DNA from: Paraburkholderia piptadeniae
Lineage (GTDB): Bacteria > Pseudomonadota > Gammaproteobacteria > Burkholderiales > Burkholderiaceae
NCBI RefSeq assembly: GCF_900007165.1
Contig: NZ_CYGY02000011.1
Location: forward strand, 62,001-126,000
Reading direction: 5' to 3'
Length of the DNA stretch: 64,000 nt
This document shows, piece after piece, positions 55,144 through 64,000 of this stretch. How positions within the stretch are numbered: the first letter of the stretch is position 1; each line of letters begins with the position of its first letter. Made by a program: the position numbers and the translations under genes. The notes beneath the pieces are model-generated. The model searched no databases. It had not been told where the DNA came from and was given only the letters and a program-made list of their open reading frames with translations.

Positions 55144-55518
55144 ATGTTTGATCACGTCAAATTCGGAGTCAGCGACTATGCAGCGAGCAAGGCGTTCTTC
55201 CTCAAGGCACTCGAACCGCTCGGCGTAGCTGTTGTCTCGGAGGGGCCGCCGACGTACGGTGTCGAGCTTAGCCCAAAAGGTAAGGCTTCATTGTGCCTGT
55301 ACCAGACCGACGAGAAGCCGGCGCATCTTCACCTGGCGTTCACAGCCGGGAATCGCCAGCAGGTCGAGGCTTTCTATCGCGCGGCGCTGGAGGCGGGCGG
55401 CAAAGACAATGGTGCGCCTGGTCTGCGCCCGCACTACCACGCGAACTACTACGCAGCTTTCGTCACTGGTCCGGACGGGCACAACATCGAAGTGGTTTGC
55501 CACGAGCCCGAGGCCTAA
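55144..55518 (+). CDS. VOC-family (glyoxalase/dioxygenase-fold) protein
   Basis: A 124-residue protein with a single VOC unit: MFDHVKFGVSDYAASKAFF (metal-ligand His), SLCLYQTDEKPAHLHLAF, and the closing YAAFVTGPDGHNIEVVCHEPE (ligand Glu). CAGGGGA lies before the ATG; the frame is open upstream but lacks family similarity. It probably binds a divalent metal; substrate unknown. Confidence 0.88.
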   Translation: MFDHVKFGVSDYAASKAFFLKALEPLGVAVVSEGPPTYGVELSPKGKASLCLYQTDEKPAHLHLAFTAGNRQQVEAFYRAALEAGGKDNGAPGLRPHYHANYYAAFVTGPDGHNIEVVCHEPEA

Positions 55519-55648
55519 CCCTTCCATCGAGGGCACGTCCACGAGCGGGCTTCGCCCACTTGCGGCCGCCCCTCATGTCGAACGGTGTTGCGCTGCCAGC
55601 GAACGCGCCGCGCCAGATGTGGATGCAGTAGCGCCACCGTCCTCAACG

Positions 55649-57301
55649 CTACCGCGCATCGAACTGCAGATACTTGTGCGCGAAGGCGATTGCCATGCTC
55701 CCCTCGCCGACTGCCGAAGCCACGCGTTTGACGGGGCTCAACCTCACATCCCCGCAGGCGAACACGCCGGGCACGCTCGATTCGAGCAGGTACGGGTCCC
55801 GCCCATGGGACCAGCGGCCCGCCTTGACGACATCGTCACCCGTCAGAACATAGCCGCGTGCATCGCGCGCGATTTCCGCCGGCAGCCAATCCGTTTCCGC
55901 ATCGGCGCCGATGAAAACGAACAGGCCGCCACAGTCGTAGCGGCGCACCTCCGCGCTCGTTCCATCGCGAACGTCGATCGCGCTCAGACACGTATCGCCG
56001 TGTGCCCCGACGACTTCCGATCGCAACTGCACCGCGACATTGTCCTTGCCGGCAATCTGCTCGATCAGATAGCGCGACATGCCTTTCTCGAGCGAATCGC
56101 CTCGCACGACGAGCGTCACCCTGCGCGCGTGATTGGCAAAATAGAGTGCGGCCTGTCCAGCGGAATTGCCACCGCCGATCAGATGAACATCCAGTCCATG
56201 CGTCGCGCCCGCTTCGCTGCGCGACGCGCCGTAGTAGATTCCTTTGCCAATGAACCGGTCGAAGCCATCGATGGTGAGGCGCCGCCACGTCACCCCGGTC
56301 GCGAGAATCATCGTCTGCGCGCGGACGACATCGCCGCCGTCGAGGTGAATCTCGCGTCGTTCGACATCGATTCGCGCCACCGATCGTGTGACCAGAATCT
56401 CGGCGCCGAGCCGCCTCGCCTGCTGTAGCGCGCGGCTTGCGAGTTCGTCGCCGGAAACGCCGTTCGGGAAGCCAAGATAGTTCTCGATGCGAGACGACGT
56501 GCCGGCCTGCCCGCCCGGCGCCTCGCGCTCCAGCACCAGCGTGCGCAGGCCTTCCGATGCGCCGTACACGGCCGCGGCCAGGCCGGCCGGCCCGCCGCCG
56601 ATGATCGCCGTGTCGTATTCGGCGAAGCGAGGGTGGGTCTGCAAACCCAGCAAGCGTGCAAGCTCGCGCGTCGCGGGCCGGCTCAGCACCGTTCCGTCGA
56701 CGAGCCGCAGCGCGGGGCACTCCGCGTCGGACGGAACGGTGCCGGGCCAGCGCGCCGGCAGTTCGGGCGCGTCGGGGGTCATCCAGTCATGGCTGATCTG
56801 ATTGCGCGCGAGGAACTGGCGCAGCGCGGTACAAGCGTCGTCCCAGCGACGGCCGACGATGGTCACGCGCGCCTTCGGCGGTTCGGCGGAGAGGCTCTGA
56901 AGACCGCCGATGCGCTCGCGCGCGAGGGCCCCCATCTTGAACGCAACCTCCGGCGACGCGGCAGCGAGCGCGTAATAGCGCTGCGCGTCCACGCGCATGA
57001 CGCGCGAAGGTTCCGCAGCACGATACGCGCCCGGAAACGGCGAACTCAGCGCAAGCGGCACTTCGCCGAAGATGGTGCCCGGCAGACGCCAGCCCAGAGT
57101 GCGCTCGATGCCGTCGAACGTCTTGATGACTTCCATCTTGCCTGACAGCACCGCATAGAGCGCGCGTTCGCCGCCTTCATGGACGGCGAATTCGCCCGCG
57201 CACAGATGCAGGTCGGCGGACGTGTGCGCGAGACTCTCCAGTTCGTTGTCGGGAAGTGTCGAGAAGAGCGGAACTGCCCGGATGTCATCGATGGTCAGCA
57301 T
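55649..57301 (-). CDS. cNMP-binding-domain/thioredoxin-reductase-like flavoprotein without CxxC
   Basis: A 550-residue protein. Residues 1-125 form a cyclic-nucleotide-binding-like domain (VPLFSTLPDNELESLA, GTIFGEVPLALSSPFPGAYRA). Residues 145-220 look like a glutaredoxin/thioredoxin-like insert without its own cysteines. The rest is a two-dinucleotide-domain oxidoreductase: FAD motif DTAIIGGGPAGLAAAVYGAS, NADPH motif DVHLIGGGNSAGQAALYF and the FAD-contacting VFACGDVRLSPVKRVASAVGEGS. At the place of the redox CxxC the sequence reads GKGIYYGASRSEA, so disulfide chemistry is lost. AGGACG precedes the chosen ATG. Confidence 0.9.
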   Translation of the reverse strand: MLTIDDIRAVPLFSTLPDNELESLAHTSADLHLCAGEFAVHEGGERALYAVLSGKMEVIKTFDGIERTLGWRLPGTIFGEVPLALSSPFPGAYRAAEPSRVMRVDAQRYYALAAASPEVAFKMGALARERIGGLQSLSAEPPKARVTIVGRRWDDACTALRQFLARNQISHDWMTPDAPELPARWPGTVPSDAECPALRLVDGTVLSRPATRELARLLGLQTHPRFAEYDTAIIGGGPAGLAAAVYGASEGLRTLVLEREAPGGQAGTSSRIENYLGFPNGVSGDELASRALQQARRLGAEILVTRSVARIDVERREIHLDGGDVVRAQTMILATGVTWRRLTIDGFDRFIGKGIYYGASRSEAGATHGLDVHLIGGGNSAGQAALYFANHARRVTLVVRGDSLEKGMSRYLIEQIAGKDNVAVQLRSEVVGAHGDTCLSAIDVRDGTSAEVRRYDCGGLFVFIGADAETDWLPAEIARDARGYVLTGDDVVKAGRWSHGRDPYLLESSVPGVFACGDVRLSPVKRVASAVGEGSMAIAFAHKYLQFDAR

Positions 57302-57539
57302 GGCTTCGTCCTGTCTGGCAGGTGCCGTAAAGCCCGGACCACCGGGCCTCGTGGTCGTCACGTCCGACGAAAGGACATTCGCGGGCAAACGGCGCAGCGA
57401 TATGGTTACGGTGTCGTTTGTTTTTTTCGTCGCAGGGCTCGTCGAACGCGCCCGGACGCTTATGCCGACGCATGCCCCAAATGCACTGAGGCAGTATATG
57501 ACTTCCTGACACGAATGCTCACTCGTTGGTGCGCTGTCG

Positions 57540-57800
57540 AACATTCATAAAAAATGCCGTTCAGTCGCTTGCACCGGCGATGCCGGTAGACGAACTCGGG
57601 CTTCGTCATGTGCGCGAGCAGCCTGGCGATCAATTCATCGGATTCGTTCGCATCATCGTGCGGCACTTCGAGCGCGTAGAGCAACGAACAGCGCGGCGGA
57701 TTCGTCACATAGCACATGTCGCTGTGCCACGCGCGTCCCGCGTCGGCCATGCCGATCGGCTTGCCGTCTTCGATGAAGTTATGCGATCGAGGGCGGCGGC
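57540..57800 (-). pseudogene. TauD/TfdA-type dioxygenase remnant
   Basis: Reverse-strand sequence reads NFIEDGKPIGMADAGRAWHS followed by DMCYVTNPPRCSLLYALEVP, matching the metal-binding WHxD region of 2-oxoglutarate dioxygenases. After that comes a patchy stretch with MTKPEFVYRH. The piece is under 100 residues instead of about 280, and no start or proper end remains. Boundaries are approximate. Confidence 0.65.
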
Positions 57801-57865
57801 CAAGCGATCTTCAACCCAATCCCGATTGACACTGTCTTTCGGCATGCGACGAGTTTGCGATCAGC

Positions 57866-58981
57866 CTAGTAGCCTGGGTATTGCATCTGCAACGCAACCC
57901 ACGCGGCGGTGCGATCGCCGAAACCATTGGCGACAGCCTTTAGCGACTCATCCAGCGCTCGCAACGGCTGTACCGAATCAGGCGCGGGCAACATGCGGCC
58001 GGGTGCATCGATGCGGGCCACGCGGTCGGGCACAATGACGATTCCACGTCGGGTCCGTACGGCATCCCGGCTCTGTGCAACCGTATAAGCAGTAGAGCGA
58101 AATGTGGTTGAATAAACGTCCGCCTGCAGTGCAAGCGAGATTTCATCCACTCCAGACGCGATAGGAATGCCGACATCCTCATACGACCAGAACGAAACAT
58201 AGTTGCGGGCGATCGTCAGTAAAGACGGCAAGTCGAGACGAAAGGCCGAGCTTTGAATCTCCGACGACCACGATCGTCGACCCAGAGATTCGGCCAACTG
58301 GTTGGCGCGATCACTCCCGGCGATCGCTTCCACGATGGCGAACGATGCTGGAATTGTCGCCGTCACGCCCGTCGTGGTGACGACTTTCCCGTCGGCGATG
58401 TAGCGCTTGCCCTCGATCCAACGGGTCTTGGGGAACTGCTTGCGCAGATCATCCATCGAGTACCAGTGCCCTGTCGCCCGACGGCCATCGAGTAGTCCCG
58501 CCCTCGCGACGACCCACACACCGTCGCATACGCCAACGATCGTTGCACCCTTCTTCGCCTGATCCGCCACCCACGACACCAACGTCAGATCGCTATCCCG
58601 ATGCACCGCCGGCACAATCACGTAGTCGGCGCCCTCCGGAACCCGCTGATCGAATTGAGCCGTCGTTTCCTGCGGTTCGATCTCCATCGGCGCGGGGAAC
58701 ATGCGGATTGGACCGGGTTTCGTCGCCAGCGCGATAACGTCGGCCGCCCCGGAGGCAGAGATGATGCCGTAGGGGACCATGTAGTCGGTAAGCTCCGTGT
58801 AGTAGTTCTCTGCGAGCACCACTACAACCGGCCGGGCGCGACCAAATCGTGGCTGATAGGGCGGCAGACGATCGTGGGTGACGTTCGCCGTCGTGACCAA
58901 AGCCGCATGGGCAAAATCGAAAACGCGAAGCGACGCAACGCCGAACAACAGCGCAAGCCACAATATGACGGCTCTTTGCAT
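57866..58981 (-). CDS. Exported DJ-1/PfpI family protein
   Basis: A 371-residue protein with a signal peptide (AVILWLALLFGVASLRVFDFAHAAL). The DJ-1/PfpI fold follows: PVVVVLAENYYTELTDYMVPYGIISASG and the nucleophile elbow ATIVGVCDGVWVVARAGLLDGRRATGHW (Cys152), with TTTGVTATIPASFAIVEAI further on. The C-terminal 140 residues are an extra region without known match. It resembles the sensor half of GlxA-type regulators but has no AraC HTH and is exported, an uncommon arrangement. AAGGGGGC precedes the ATG. Confidence 0.85.
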   Translation of the reverse strand: MQRAVILWLALLFGVASLRVFDFAHAALVTTANVTHDRLPPYQPRFGRARPVVVVLAENYYTELTDYMVPYGIISASGAADVIALATKPGPIRMFPAPMEIEPQETTAQFDQRVPEGADYVIVPAVHRDSDLTLVSWVADQAKKGATIVGVCDGVWVVARAGLLDGRRATGHWYSMDDLRKQFPKTRWIEGKRYIADGKVVTTTGVTATIPASFAIVEAIAGSDRANQLAESLGRRSWSSEIQSSAFRLDLPSLLTIARNYVSFWSYEDVGIPIASGVDEISLALQADVYSTTFRSTAYTVAQSRDAVRTRRGIVIVPDRVARIDAPGRMLPAPDSVQPLRALDESLKAVANGFGDRTAAWVALQMQYPGY

Positions 58982-59190
58982 ACTGCCCCCTTGGAAGCAA
59001 GCCGTGCCGAATAAGTCGTTCTGGCGAGATCGTCGCTTCATTCGATGACACCGTGGTTGCAGACTTTTAGAACCATGCAGATCACATAGCATCATCCTCC
59101 GTGCCAAGGGCAGTTTTGCGGTGCTGTTTGCACCCAGACGATTTTCCAGCATAGTGAAAGCCATATCTTCATCACCAGAGCAGGACAGAT

Positions 59191-59850
59191 ATGGCGAGCA
59201 CTCCCAGACTGGCATTCGTCACCGTCGTTTCGACCCTCGCTTACCTCGGCCTTGCCATTCTGGGCTGGGGCGGTTTTTCCGCCTTTTTCTCGCACGCTGC
59301 TCTCACGGTCGTCGCCATCGCGACGATTGCGATGGCCGGCGTTGGACTTCTCAGCGCCGGCAATCTCAGCACCGGCGAACGCGAAGATCGCGGCAATCGC
59401 TGGGTGCTGGCCGCCTTCGGCGTAATCGGATTACTGAGCGCCTGGCTACCCGCCTACACGGACCGCAAAGCGTTCTGGATACTCGACGGCGACACGGTAC
59501 GATGGATCGGCGTCGTCCTGTACATCGCGGGCGGCGTGCTGCGTCTATGGCCCGTCTTCGTGCTTGGCCGGCGCTTCAGCGGACTGGTCGCCATCCAGCC
59601 GGGACATACGCTCGTCACAAGCGGACCGTACAGCGTAGTCCGCCATCCGAGCTATCTCGGGTTGCTTATCCTCTCGCTGGGTTGGGCACTCGCGTTTCGA
59701 TCGAGTGTCGGCGTGATACTTGCGGTGCTCACCGTTCCCCCGCTTATCGCGCGCATCAATGCGGAAGAGGCGCTGTTGCGTTCGCAGTTCGACAACGAAT
59801 ACGACGCGTATTGCGCCCGCACCTCGCGACTGATTCCAGGTCTCTACTGA
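59191..59850 (+). CDS. Isoprenylcysteine carboxyl methyltransferase (ICMT)-like membrane protein
   Basis: A 219-residue polytopic membrane protein. After four to five helices come the conserved SAM-binding block TLVTSGPYSVVRHPSYLGLLIL and the closing AEEALLRSQFDNEYDAYCARTSRLIPGLY, both diagnostic of the ICMT/PEMT membrane methyltransferases. In bacteria the substrate is rarely known; phospholipid or small lipid methylation is possible. Divergent from the DJ-1-like gene. Confidence 0.9.
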   Translation: MASTPRLAFVTVVSTLAYLGLAILGWGGFSAFFSHAALTVVAIATIAMAGVGLLSAGNLSTGEREDRGNRWVLAAFGVIGLLSAWLPAYTDRKAFWILDGDTVRWIGVVLYIAGGVLRLWPVFVLGRRFSGLVAIQPGHTLVTSGPYSVVRHPSYLGLLILSLGWALAFRSSVGVILAVLTVPPLIARINAEEALLRSQFDNEYDAYCARTSRLIPGLY

Positions 59851-60138
59851 AGCTCCCGGTCATTCATGCCTTCGGCAGGCCATCGACGCGCAGGCCGTCC
59901 GGAACCGTCGATCCAGCCGGGATTCCGACCACCGCGCTGTAAAGCCGCCAACGCGAATGTACGCGCATGCTGAATGCGCGTCCCTCTGCCCGTAATCCGA
60001 CCGATATTCACGGAGACGAGTACGGGTGTCCCGGACCTGTGCGCAATGTGAGAGCAATTCGCAGAACATATCCATACTGAACTACAAATGGACAACCGCC
60101 ACTTCGCGCGCCGCAACTGATACAGACTGCATCGCGAC
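59851..60138. other. Short convergent intergenic region
   Basis: Nothing specific seen; AT-richer around 60060-60120. Holds the 3' ends of the methyltransferase-like and the beta-propeller genes. Confidence 0.4.
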
Positions 60139-61638
60139 TCAGGGTTCGAAGCTGAACGCGTAGATCCTGTCGTCGCCTGCGATGTAGAGCCGTCTGTCTG
60201 CCGCCAGAATGGTCGCAAAGTGCCGCAGGCCTTGAATACGGTCTTCGTCCCGACCGCCGGCAAACACAGGCTGGCCGTTGTCTCCCCGGAAGCCGTGCAG
60301 CTTGTTGTCACCCTCCGCGCCCGCGATCCACACGATGCGATCCGCGGCGCCGTCGCTGGTCGTGGTGACCGGGCTCCCCGCACCGTCCACCCGCGCACAC
60401 CAGGCGGTGCCGATGCCGCCGCGTGACGCAGCGACGATCCGCAAGACGACCAGGCCCGCTCCGCCCTGCCCGGCGGGGCAAGCGACGCCGTTGCCATGGA
60501 ATGCGATGTACACGCCGTTCTGCGCCGGGTATGACGCCGGTCCCGTTCGAATCGACGCGCTCGATACCTGCTGCACGACAAGCGCGCCACCAATGCCGCC
60601 CAGATTGTCCCGATCGAGCATATAAGCCTTGCCATCCTTTCCTAGCCCGACGATCAGCCGACGCCCGTCAAGATCGATCGGCATCGGATTGGTGCCGCCC
60701 ACGTCGAGGTCGCTCTCATCCAGTTCACGCCAGTCCGTAGGCGCAAACGTGTCGCGTCCGCTCGCAGGACGCTTCAGGTCGGTTGCAAGCCGGACGATAG
60801 CTTCGCCGTCGGCCCAGGTCTCAACGCCCCCGGTATTGCCTGTCGCGACGAACAGCGCCCTGTCGGCCACGGCGACGCCTCCTGGCGCCCAGATTCCACC
60901 CTTGAGGCCGCGAGTCATCCAGCCGCCGGACACGCCGGGACTGTCGAGGCGCAAGCCGACCACCCAGCCGTGATAGCCGCCGCAGTCACCGAAATTGCCG
61001 CCGTACGGTACGAAGAGCCGGCCATCCAGAATAACCAGCGCACCTCGTTCGCTCTGCACGCGCGAATCAAACGACATTCCTCGTGCGCGCAGGCCGGCCG
61101 CGATGTCCACGGGCCATCCGTGCAGCACGGCGCCATCGCGCAACGACAGGCCAAACACGAGATGTGCCGGCTCACCCTGACGGTTCACCAGCGCGTCGAG
61201 GTAGAGCGTACCCGCGGCGGGATCGATCACCGGCGTGCCCGTAATGCCGACGGGATCGACGTTGCCGCACGGCAATGCCGAACGCGGCACGGGAGGCCCG
61301 AGCACAGTACGCCAGACGACATGGCCCGTTGCCGCATCGAGTGCGTAGACGGTGTTCGCCTGCGTTGCGGCGATCAGGAGCCCGACCGCCGAACCGGGTG
61401 GGCGCCAGTAGAGAGGCTGGGCGTAGATATGGCCGTCGACCCTGCCGTCGAAGCGGGAGTCGCGATGGAGGTGCGACGCGCTTTGCCACGTCAGGCCGGG
61501 CACGACATATTGTCCGCTTCTGTCACCGGTGCGGTGGTAGCCGGGAACGGCGTCGACGCCCTGTGCCCGAACCGCGCTCAGACAAGCGCACGCAATGCAG
61601 AGGACGAGAATCCTCAAGGCTGGATTAGCGACAGACAC
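60139..61638 (-). CDS. Exported PQQ-type beta-propeller repeat protein
   Basis: A 499-residue protein with signal peptide SVANPALRILVLCIACACLSAVRAQG. A GTG six bases behind AAGGAG was chosen; an ATG six codons upstream has a much worse site. The repeats recall quinoprotein propellers: GHIYAQPLYW, NTVYALDAATGHVVWRTVLG, GTPVIDPAAGTLYLDALVN, KDGKAYMLDRDNLGG and a final RLYIAGDDRIYAFSFE. Catalytic PQQ-enzyme residues are not obvious, so a binding or scaffold role is likelier than dehydrogenase activity. Confidence 0.82.
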   Translation of the reverse strand: MSVANPALRILVLCIACACLSAVRAQGVDAVPGYHRTGDRSGQYVVPGLTWQSASHLHRDSRFDGRVDGHIYAQPLYWRPPGSAVGLLIAATQANTVYALDAATGHVVWRTVLGPPVPRSALPCGNVDPVGITGTPVIDPAAGTLYLDALVNRQGEPAHLVFGLSLRDGAVLHGWPVDIAAGLRARGMSFDSRVQSERGALVILDGRLFVPYGGNFGDCGGYHGWVVGLRLDSPGVSGGWMTRGLKGGIWAPGGVAVADRALFVATGNTGGVETWADGEAIVRLATDLKRPASGRDTFAPTDWRELDESDLDVGGTNPMPIDLDGRRLIVGLGKDGKAYMLDRDNLGGIGGALVVQQVSSASIRTGPASYPAQNGVYIAFHGNGVACPAGQGGAGLVVLRIVAASRGGIGTAWCARVDGAGSPVTTTSDGAADRIVWIAGAEGDNKLHGFRGDNGQPVFAGGRDEDRIQGLRHFATILAADRRLYIAGDDRIYAFSFEP

Positions 61639-62054
61639 ATGCGTCTCCTTGCCCATCCCTTCGGAAAAGCTGCTGATCTGCGGCCACCCGGCTCGACCGG
61701 GTTCGCCCGACAAATGGAAAACACCGTCTTGCACGACGGCGCTGCGGCTGGCGTGAACGCAAGCGGCTCCACAGGGCGACACGACCGCGAGCAAGACGGA
61801 CCGTGCGCCTCCGGCGACCTCGAGCGATCCACCCGTATCGTCCGCCGATAGCAAGAGCATCGCTGCAGCCACACCGCGCTTTTTGTGCGCAGTTCCTATA
61901 CTTTTGAAACCATAGCGCGTAAAGGCACCACGGAACAGCAAGCCCTGGCGAATTTCGAATTGTCCCACGATCATGAAACGTACGACCGTGCCTGGCGGCA
62001 TCGCGCCCCTGTGCAGGCCGTATCACCGCCACGCGACAGAATCAGGAGGAAGAC
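61639..62054. other. Divergent promoter region of the propeller and kup genes
   Basis: About 415 bases; the propeller frame remains open through most of it but without a family match. No specific sites recognised apart from the AGGAGGA ribosome-binding site of kup at its right end. Confidence 0.4.
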
Positions 62055-63980
62055 ATGGGACACACCGCCCCCACGACGCCCGAAGCCCACCAGGTCGGCG
62101 CGCACGGTGAGAATCGTAAAGCCCTCCCGGCGCTCGCGCTTTCCGCGCTCGGCGTCGTCTATGGCGACATCGGCACGAGTCCGCTATACACACTATCGAC
62201 GGTCTTTGACTCGAGCAACGGGCTGCCGCTTAACGCATTCAACATCGTCGGCATCGTCTCGCTGATCTTCTGGTCGTTGATGGTGGTCGTGTCGCTAAAG
62301 TACGTTGTGCTCGTCCTGCGCGCAGACAACCACAGTGAAGGCGGCATCATGGCGCTCCTCGCACTGGCGGCTTCCTCGGTTTCGACGCGGCCACGGCTTC
62401 GCCGCGCGCTAATCATCGTAGGCGTCATGGGGGCCGCGCTCTTCTTCGGCGACAGCGTGATTACGCCGGCAATCTCCGTACTGAGCGCCGTCGAAGGCCT
62501 CGAGGTTGCGGCACCGACGTTGAAGACGTTCGTGATTCCCGTGACGCTGGCGGCGCTCATTGCACTCTTCATCATGCAAAAGCATGGCACGAGCGGCATA
62601 GGCGCCGTGTTCGGTCCGGTGATGGTGTTGTGGTTTGTCGTGATCGGCATCGCGGGGCTCGTCAATATATTCGCGGCGCCCGTCATTCTGGTTGCGCTCA
62701 ATCCGCTGCAAGGCCTCGGCTTTTGTCTGCATCATCGCTGGCTTGCGTTCGTCGCGCTCGGCGCCGTCGTGCTGTCCCTGACAGGCGCCGAAGCGCTTTA
62801 CGCGGACATGGGCCATTTCGGCAAGCGCCCGATTCGCGTCACATGGTTCGGCATCGTGTTTCCCGCCCTCGCGCTCAACTATTTTGGCCAGGGAGCACTT
62901 TTGCTCGCCCATGCCGGCGCGCTGGATAACCCTTTCTATCACCTCTTTCCGCAGTGGGCGATTTTCCCGATGATCGTCCTCGCAACGGTCGCAACAGTCA
63001 TCGCTTCGCAGGCAGTGATATCCGGCACCTACTCGATGACGAAGCAGGCGATGCAGTTGTCCCTTCTGCCTCGCATGAGCGTGGTCCACACATCCGAGCA
63101 GGAAATCGGCCAGATTTACGTGCCCGGCATCAACTGGGCACTGCTCGGCGCGGTGGTAGCGGCCGTGATCGGCTTCGGCTCGTCGACGGCTCTCGGCGCC
63201 GCATACGGCATCGCAGTCACGGGCACCATGCTGATCACGACCTTGCTGACGTTCTTTGTCGTCCGGTACGCGTGGCATTACAACTGGCTGCTGTGCATCT
63301 TCGCGACCGTGTTCTTCATCGCGATCGATGCGATGTTCTTCTCCGCAAACCTGTTGAAGATCGTCGCGGGCGGCTGGTTTCCGCTCGTGATCGGCGCGGT
63401 GGCGTTCACGACCATGGCGACCTGGGGCCGCGGCTGGGAAATGATGCTGGCTGAAGCGCGCGTGCGCGCCGGCGCGACTCCACTCAAACCGTATCTGACA
63501 TCGCTGCTTGCGCGGGCCCCGTTGCGTGTCGGTGGTACGGCGATTTTCCTGACGCCCAACGCGGATGCCGTGCCGCATGCGCTCGTCAATAACCTGAAGC
63601 ACAATCAGGTGCTGCATGAATGCGTGGTATTCCTGACGGTGATAACGAAAGAGATACCATGGGTGCCCGACAGCGAACGGGTGAAATTGCAGCCGCTAGG
63701 CCCAGGCTTTTATCAGGCGACGGTCACTTATGGATTCAAGGACGAAGTCGATCTGCCGAAGGCGCTCGAAGAGTGTACGAAGGAGGGGCCTGCGTTCGAG
63801 CCGTCTGCAACGACGTGGTTCCTGAGTCGTGCGACGGTCGTGCCGACACCGGGCAGTGGAATGGCGCTATGGCGCGAACGCCTTTTTGCAGTGATGTTGC
63901 ATAACGTCGGCAATGTTGCCGCGTTCTTCAGGCTGCCTGCCAACCGTGTATTCGAAGTTGGTGCACGGGTAGAGATCTAG
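62055..63980 (+). CDS. kup: Low-affinity potassium transporter Kup
   Basis: A 641-residue K+/H+ symporter of the HAK/KUP/KT family. The start of the membrane part (LALSALGVVYGDIGTSPLYTL) carries the family signature; NHSEGGIMALLAL, LFFGDSVITPAISVLSAVEG, LTGAEALYADMGHFGKRPIR and LNYFGQGALLLAH are further Kup marks. About twelve helices are followed by a 130-residue cytoplasmic C-terminal domain (TAIFLTPNADAVPHALVNNLKHNQVLHE). Length is near the usual 620-630. AGGAGGA precedes the ATG. The gene is complete at the right window edge. Confidence 0.96.
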   Translation: MGHTAPTTPEAHQVGAHGENRKALPALALSALGVVYGDIGTSPLYTLSTVFDSSNGLPLNAFNIVGIVSLIFWSLMVVVSLKYVVLVLRADNHSEGGIMALLALAASSVSTRPRLRRALIIVGVMGAALFFGDSVITPAISVLSAVEGLEVAAPTLKTFVIPVTLAALIALFIMQKHGTSGIGAVFGPVMVLWFVVIGIAGLVNIFAAPVILVALNPLQGLGFCLHHRWLAFVALGAVVLSLTGAEALYADMGHFGKRPIRVTWFGIVFPALALNYFGQGALLLAHAGALDNPFYHLFPQWAIFPMIVLATVATVIASQAVISGTYSMTKQAMQLSLLPRMSVVHTSEQEIGQIYVPGINWALLGAVVAAVIGFGSSTALGAAYGIAVTGTMLITTLLTFFVVRYAWHYNWLLCIFATVFFIAIDAMFFSANLLKIVAGGWFPLVIGAVAFTTMATWGRGWEMMLAEARVRAGATPLKPYLTSLLARAPLRVGGTAIFLTPNADAVPHALVNNLKHNQVLHECVVFLTVITKEIPWVPDSERVKLQPLGPGFYQATVTYGFKDEVDLPKALEECTKEGPAFEPSATTWFLSRATVVPTPGSGMALWRERLFAVMLHNVGNVAAFFRLPANRVFEVGARVEI

Positions 63981-64000
63981 CTGACTGGCATCCTGAGGTT

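Noticed and set aside
60139..61638. Active PQQ-dependent dehydrogenase
   Set aside because: Propeller repeats are visible but the usual catalytic and calcium-binding residues and Cys pair were not identified, so only a propeller protein is claimed.

Overview
This is a high-GC window whose gene content fits a beta-proteobacterium of the Burkholderiaceae, most likely Paraburkholderia or a close relative. The evidence is a complete Tad pilus operon, the MHS transporter/M20 hydrolase/LysR unit, the SatP/UspA/acetyl-CoA synthetase group and DUF2242/DUF3303-type proteins. Genus and species are inference. No rRNA, tRNA, CRISPR array or intact insertion sequence was seen.

Left part (1-17.5 kb). The window opens inside a branched-chain-amino-acid-type ABC uptake operon (solute-binding protein cut by the window edge, then livH-livM-livG-livF with ATGA overlaps). 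About 2 kb of gene-poor DNA follows, with a perfect 35-bp tandem duplication. Next is a complete Tad/Flp tight-adherence pilus locus in one direction (flp, tadV, cpaB, cpaC, cpaD, cpaE, cpaF, tadB, tadC, tadD, tadE, tadG), with a GCAA-loop hairpin directly behind the pilin gene.

Middle part (17.5-33 kb). This holds a PEBP/YbhB protein, a 1148-residue zinc-ribbon/class III cyclase/AAA/TPR signalling protein, several small hypotheticals, a zinc-ribbon membrane protein, a DUF2242 lipoprotein gene with a damaged 5' end and a basic Ala/Lys-rich exported protein. A frameshifted monooxygenase-like gene beside a DUF3303 gene follows, then an ECF sigma/anti-sigma/fasciclin unit. The stretch ends with a secreted PHB-depolymerase-like esterase and a glucoamylase-like protein that keeps its N-domain and starch-binding domain but has no catalytic domain.

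Centre of interest (33.4-42.2 kb). A HExxE protein and an alpha/beta hydrolase precede a tight four-gene operon: a short CHAT (caspase-like) protease, a nine-segment membrane protein, a GYD-domain protein and a 716-residue CHAT protein with a beta-sandwich middle. Both CHAT proteins keep the His and Cys residues. The likely reading is a protease-based conflict or stress-response system with a membrane component; the function is inference.

Right part (42.2-64 kb). This contains an MHS transporter/M20 amidohydrolase pair divergent from a LysR regulator, with two perfect inverted repeats between them. Then come an acetate unit (SatP-type permease, UspA, ACT protein, acetyl-CoA-synthetase-like enzyme), a short-chain dehydrogenase divergent from an AraC regulator, and a cytochrome c/exported protein pair. 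A VOC protein, a cNMP-domain/thioredoxin-reductase-like flavoprotein lacking CxxC, a dioxygenase remnant, an exported DJ-1/PfpI protein, a methyltransferase-like membrane protein, a PQQ-type beta-propeller protein and the Kup potassium transporter complete the window.
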